From: an uncultured Gemella sp. | GTDB lineage: Bacteria; Bacillota; Bacilli; Staphylococcales; Gemellaceae | Assembly (NCBI GenBank): GCA_947254465.1 | Contig: CAMYEU010000015.1 | Span: 1 to 16,897 of the forward strand | Reading direction: 5' to 3' | DNA length: 16,897 bases | Shown: positions 14,249 through 16,897 of the stretch, piece by piece | Position numbering within the stretch: position 1 is the stretch's first letter | How the letters are laid out: every line of letters begins with the position of its first letter | The notes under the pieces: model-generated | What the model was told of the DNA's origin: nothing | Database searches by the model: none | The model's input: only the letters and a program-made list of their open reading frames with translations | Made by a program: the position numbers and the translations under genes

Positions 14249-15694
14249 ATGAATAAATATCAAGGTGATGCATTGCATACTGACCTGTATCAAATTAATA
14301 TGGGATATGCTTATTTTAAAGATGGGATACACGAAAGAAAATCATATTTTGATGTATATTTTAGAAAAATACCGTTTGGAGGAGGGTATGCAGTATTTGC
14401 AGGGCTTGCTAAAATTATTGATTATGTTAATTCATTTGAATTTTCAAAATCAGATATCGAATTTTTACGTGAATTAGGTTATGAAGAAGATTATCTAAAA
14501 TATTTGAGTGACATGAAATTCACTGGGAATATTCGTTCTGTTAAAGAAGGGGAAATTGTTTTTGGAAATGAGCCTTTATTAAGGATTGAAGCGCCGCTAA
14601 TTCAAGCACAAATAATGGAAACTGCAATTTTAAATATAGTTAATTATCAAATATTAATTGCAACAAAAGCAGCAAGAATTAAACATCTTTGTCCAGATGA
14701 AGTCTGCATGGAATTTGGTACTCGTCGAGCTCATGAATTTGATGCAGCTATATGGGGAACGAGAGCTTCAATTATTGGTGGATTTGATGCTACTAGTAAC
14801 GTTAAAGCAGCAAAATTATTTAATATTCCATGTAGTGGAACACATGCTCACTCTTTTGTTCAAGCATATGAAGACGAGGAAGTTGCATTTAAGAAATATG
14901 CAGCAGCACATAAAGATTGTTATTTCTTAGTTGATACTTATGACACACTGCGTTCAGGGATACCTACTGCTATTAAAGTAGCTGATGAATTAAAAGATAA
15001 GATTAATTTCCACGGTATTAGATTGGATTCGGGAGATATTGCATACCTTTCTAAAGAAGCCAGAAAAATGCTTGATGAAGCGGGATATCCAAATGCGAAA
15101 ATTGTTGCGTCAAATGATTTAGATGAAGACACTATTACGCATTTGAAACAAGAAGGTGCCGTTATTGATGCTTGGGGAGTAGGAACAAAATTAATAACTG
15201 CTTATGATAATCCTGCATTAGGTGCCGTGTATAAACTCGCATGTTTAGAAGATGAGAATGGTGAAATGATAGATAGACTAAAAGTTTCAGAAAACCCTGG
15301 TAAATTAACTATTCCAGGAATAAAAAGAGTTTATAGAATAATAAATAAAGATACAGGTATGGCCGCTGGAGATTATATAGCATTAGAGAAAGAAGATGTT
15401 GAAGCAGAACCTAGTATAAAATTATTCCATCCAACCCACACTTACTTAGAAAAGGAAGTTAGAAATTTTGAAGCAAGAGATATTCATGAAGATATTTTTG
15501 TAAATGGTAACCAAGTATATGAAGTACCAACAGTACATGAAAGTGCCCAATACTTCCGAGAAAACAAGGAACTAATGTGGAATGAATATCTACGTTTATT
15601 AAATCCAGAATTCTATCCAGTAGACTTAAGTACTACATGTTGGGAAAATAGAAAAACAATTCTAGAAAAAGTAACAAAAAATCGAAATAAATAG
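14249..15694 (+). CDS. pncB: Nicotinate phosphoribosyltransferase
   Basis: The 481-aa enzyme joins nicotinate to PRPP, with ATP use, giving nicotinate mononucleotide: the entry step of NAD salvage in the cytoplasm. Family landmarks are [15 protein letters not shown] (9-23), the FGTRRAH motif (156-162), [15 protein letters not shown] (177-191), SGTHAHSF (196-203) containing the His expected to be phosphorylated, and [14 protein letters not shown] in the phosphate-binding half. The length (about 480-490) matches Gram-positive PncB. GGAGGAG precedes ATG 14249. The stop is 8 nt before nadE, forming a two-gene salvage operon. No de novo NAD genes are in view, so reliance on external nicotinate is only a possibility. 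Confidence 0.95.
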   Translation: MNKYQGDALHTDLYQINMGYAYFKDGIHERKSYFDVYFRKIPFGGGYAVFAGLAKIIDYVNSFEFSKSDIEFLRELGYEEDYLKYLSDMKFTGNIRSVKEGEIVFGNEPLLRIEAPLIQAQIMETAILNIVNYQILIATKAARIKHLCPDEVCMEFGTRRAHEFDAAIWGTRASIIGGFDATSNVKAAKLFNIPCSGTHAHSFVQAYEDEEVAFKKYAAAHKDCYFLVDTYDTLRSGIPTAIKVADELKDKINFHGIRLDSGDIAYLSKEARKMLDEAGYPNAKIVASNDLDEDTITHLKQEGAVIDAWGVGTKLITAYDNPALGAVYKLACLEDENGEMIDRLKVSENPGKLTIPGIKRVYRIINKDTGMAAGDYIALEKEDVEAEPSIKLFHPTHTYLEKEVRNFEARDIHEDIFVNGNQVYEVPTVHESAQYFRENKELMWNEYLRLLNPEFYPVDLSTTCWENRKTILEKVTKNRNK

Positions 15695-15702
15695 GTGATA
15701 AA

Positions 15703-16524
15703 ATGACATTACAACAGGAAATAATAAAAAAATTAAGATGTAAACCTGATATTAATGTAGAAGAGGAAATAAGATTAACAATCAATTTTTTAAAAGATTA
15801 TGTGAAGAAAAATAATTTCATAAAAAGCTTGGTATTAGGAATATCAGGAGGACAAGATTCTACGTTATGTGGAAAATTATGTCAAATAGCAATTTCAGAA
15901 TTGAGAGAAGAGACAGGGGAAGAGTATAACTTTATAGCTGTTAGACTACCATATGGAGAACAATTTGATGAAGATGATTGTAATGACGCATTAAAATTTA
16001 TTAATCCAGATAAAGTGTATACTGTAAATATAAAAGATGCAGTAGATGCGAGTGTCAATTCATTAAAGGTGGCAGGAGTAGAGATTACAGATTTTGCTAA
16101 GGGTAATGAGAAGGCTCGTGAAAGAATGAAAGCTCAATATTCTATTGCTACAATGAATAAAGGAATAGTAGTAGGAACGGATCATGCTGCAGAAGCGATT
16201 ACCGGTTTCTTTACAAAGCACGGAGATGGTGGAGCGGATATAGTACCATTATATAGATTAAATAAGAGACAAGGTAAAGCATTATTGAAGATGTTGAATT
16301 GTCCAGAACACTTATATCTTAAAAAACCAACAGCTGACCTAGAAGAAGATAGACCTGCGTTAGAAGACGAAGTAGCGCTTGGGGTAACGTATAATGATAT
16401 AGACGATTACTTAGAAGGGAAGGAAGTCCCAGATAGCGTAAGAAAAATAATAGAAGGTCATTATCTTAAATCAGAACATAAGAGAAATCTACCAGTTACT
16501 GTGTTTGATTTTTATAATATTTAA
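15703..16524 (+). CDS. nadE: NAD synthetase, ammonia-dependent
   Basis: The 273-aa enzyme amidates deamido-NAD to NAD with ATP and ammonia. It aligns in memory almost end to end with the 272-aa Bacillus NadE: the PP-loop [10 protein letters not shown] (45-54), [16 protein letters not shown] (77-92), the loop [20 protein letters not shown] (158-177) and the C-terminal [12 protein letters not shown] and EHKR segments. There is no N-terminal nitrilase-like glutaminase domain, so it must use free ammonia. ATG 15703 follows AGGTGA; the gene sits 8 nt after pncB. Together they cover the first and last steps of nicotinate salvage; the middle adenylyltransferase (nadD) is not in this window. Confidence 0.95.
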   Translation: MTLQQEIIKKLRCKPDINVEEEIRLTINFLKDYVKKNNFIKSLVLGISGGQDSTLCGKLCQIAISELREETGEEYNFIAVRLPYGEQFDEDDCNDALKFINPDKVYTVNIKDAVDASVNSLKVAGVEITDFAKGNEKARERMKAQYSIATMNKGIVVGTDHAAEAITGFFTKHGDGGADIVPLYRLNKRQGKALLKMLNCPEHLYLKKPTADLEEDRPALEDEVALGVTYNDIDDYLEGKEVPDSVRKIIEGHYLKSEHKRNLPVTVFDFYNI

Positions 16525-16536
16525 CAGAAAAGAAAG

Positions 16537-16569
16537 AAGAGAGAATAAGAAACAATTCTCTCTTTTTTT
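16537..16569 (+). terminator. Rho-independent terminator after nadE
   Basis: A 10-bp stem AAGAGAGAAT/ATTCTCTCTT (16537-16546 with 16555-16564) has an 8-nt loop and is followed by a T-run, 12 nt after the nadE stop. Confidence 0.88.
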
Positions 16570-16631
16570 ACAATTTTTATAGAAGAAACACATTATAAGG
16601 AAAAAAATAAAAAATAAATTTTAAAAATGTG

Positions 16632-16660
16632 TTGACATAATCTAGAAGTAATGATAGAAT
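16632..16660 (+). promoter_or_regulatory. Tandem promoter P1 (stable-RNA type)
   Basis: A perfect TTGACA (16632-16637), a 17-nt spacer and TAGAAT (16655-16660) with TG extension (16652-16653). A/T tracts upstream (about 16600-16628) resemble an UP element. Consensus -35 boxes like this occur nowhere else in the window except P2 and P3. Confidence 0.85.
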
Positions 16661-16697
16661 AGTAAAAGTCTTCTGGTAGAGAAGACGAACAATAAAG
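16651..16697 (+). repeat. Promoter-leader repeat, copy 1 (P1)
   Basis: Bases 16651-16674 and 16680-16693 recur unchanged exactly 200 bp downstream (16851-16874 and 16880-16893). The five bases between them differ completely. The identical parts form the -10 box, the transcript start and both arms of a 7-bp hairpin, GTCTTCT (16668-16674) with AGAAGAC (16680-16686). Confidence 0.9.
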
Positions 16698-16728
16698 GAT
16701 TTCTAAATAACTAATGTTAAGAAAAAAC

Positions 16729-16757
16729 TTGACAAAAGAAATTAGAAATGCTAAAAT
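16729..16757 (+). promoter_or_regulatory. Tandem promoter P2 (stable-RNA type)
   Basis: TTGACA (16729-16734), a 17-nt spacer and TAAAAT (16752-16757) with TG at 16749-16750. Its own start-site hairpin AGTCTT/AAGACT spans 16764-16779, at the same offset as in P1 and P3. Confidence 0.85.
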
Positions 16758-16796
16758 AATGAGAGTCTTCTATAAGACTATATCATCAAAATAAAG

Positions 16797-16817
16797 TTTT
16801 AGAATAGTTTTCTAAAA
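16797..16817 (+). repeat. Inverted repeat between P2 and P3
   Basis: TTTTAGAA (16797-16804) and TTCTAAAA (16810-16817) form an 8-bp stem with a 5-nt loop. No T-tract follows on the plus strand, so it is not a standard terminator for P1/P2 transcripts. Confidence 0.5.
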
Positions 16818-16831
16818 AAATAAAAAAACTA

Positions 16832-16860
16832 TTGACAAAACATAAAACAGATGATAGAAT
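16832..16860 (+). promoter_or_regulatory. Tandem promoter P3 (stable-RNA type)
   Basis: TTGACA (16832-16837), a 17-nt spacer and TAGAAT (16855-16860) with TG extension; A-tracts lie just upstream (about 16813-16828). Its product is beyond the contig end. Confidence 0.85.
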
Positions 16861-16897
16861 AGTAAAAGTCTTCTCAAGAAGAAGACGAACAATCAAA
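16851..16897 (+). repeat. Promoter-leader repeat, copy 2 (P3), at the contig end
   Basis: This is the second copy of the P1 leader, with loop CAAGA in place of GGTAG and the same GTCTTCT/AGAAGAC stem (16868-16874 with 16880-16886). The window ends 11 bases after the hairpin, so the transcribed gene, most likely an rRNA or tRNA operon, is not seen. Confidence 0.85.

Noticed and set aside
14265..15132. Additional frames inside pncB on both strands
   Set aside because: They lie wholly within a clearly conserved gene, show no recognisable motifs and lack ribosome sites; they are shadows.
16570..16897. CRISPR array or tRNA genes in the repeated 3' end
   Set aside because: Only two close copies of a promoter-leader unit exist, 200 bp apart, with promoter elements in each; no cloverleaf or regular spacer pattern is visible.

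Overview
The window looks like one end-to-end assembly contig from a low-GC Firmicute. AT content is high throughout, Shine-Dalgarno sites are strong (AGGAGG), and promoters are TTGACA/TATAAT-like, often with an extended -10 TG. The protein set (YutD, RqcP next to DivIC, Bacillus-type NadE, POT transporter with several peptidases) fits Bacillales/Lactobacillales. Gemella is my best guess; that is an impression from sequence style and not proven here. Bases 1-45 are not genomic: they are the end of an Illumina P5 oligo, an i5 index and the Nextera read-1 adapter.

Layout. 46-218 (-): 5' end of guaA (GMP synthase), cut off by the adapter. 219-521: divergent control region with inverted repeats. 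522-1538 (+): 6-phosphogluconolactonase-like beta-propeller protein. A bidirectional terminator separates it from a two-gene minus-strand operon: a membrane-anchored S11 (D-Ala-D-Ala carboxypeptidase-like) protein that has lost catalytic motifs, followed by yutD (1609-3098). 3351-4496 (+): HI0933/BaiN-type flavoprotein. 4611-5537 (+): membrane-anchored alpha/beta hydrolase.

5613-12963 is a peptide-utilisation block biased to proline peptides: pepQ (-) divergent from a POT-like transporter (+), then proline iminopeptidase, long-form Xaa-Pro aminopeptidase and an M29 aminopeptidase. Each gene appears to have its own promoter. Together they could import short peptides and degrade them, including Xaa-Pro and Pro-Xaa bonds that general peptidases cut poorly.

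13123-14017 holds rqcP and divIC, overlapping by 17 nt: ribosome quality control plus cell division. DivIC carries an unusually long charged tail. 14249-16524 is a pncB-nadE operon that converts nicotinate to nicotinate mononucleotide and then, after an adenylation step not encoded here, deamido-NAD to NAD. The last 330 bases contain no gene but three tandem strong promoters. Each is followed, at the same offset, by a short hairpin at the predicted transcript 5' end. This looks like the promoter region of a stable-RNA (probably rRNA) operon whose body lies beyond the contig end. I found no CRISPR array, mobile element, tRNA or rRNA body.
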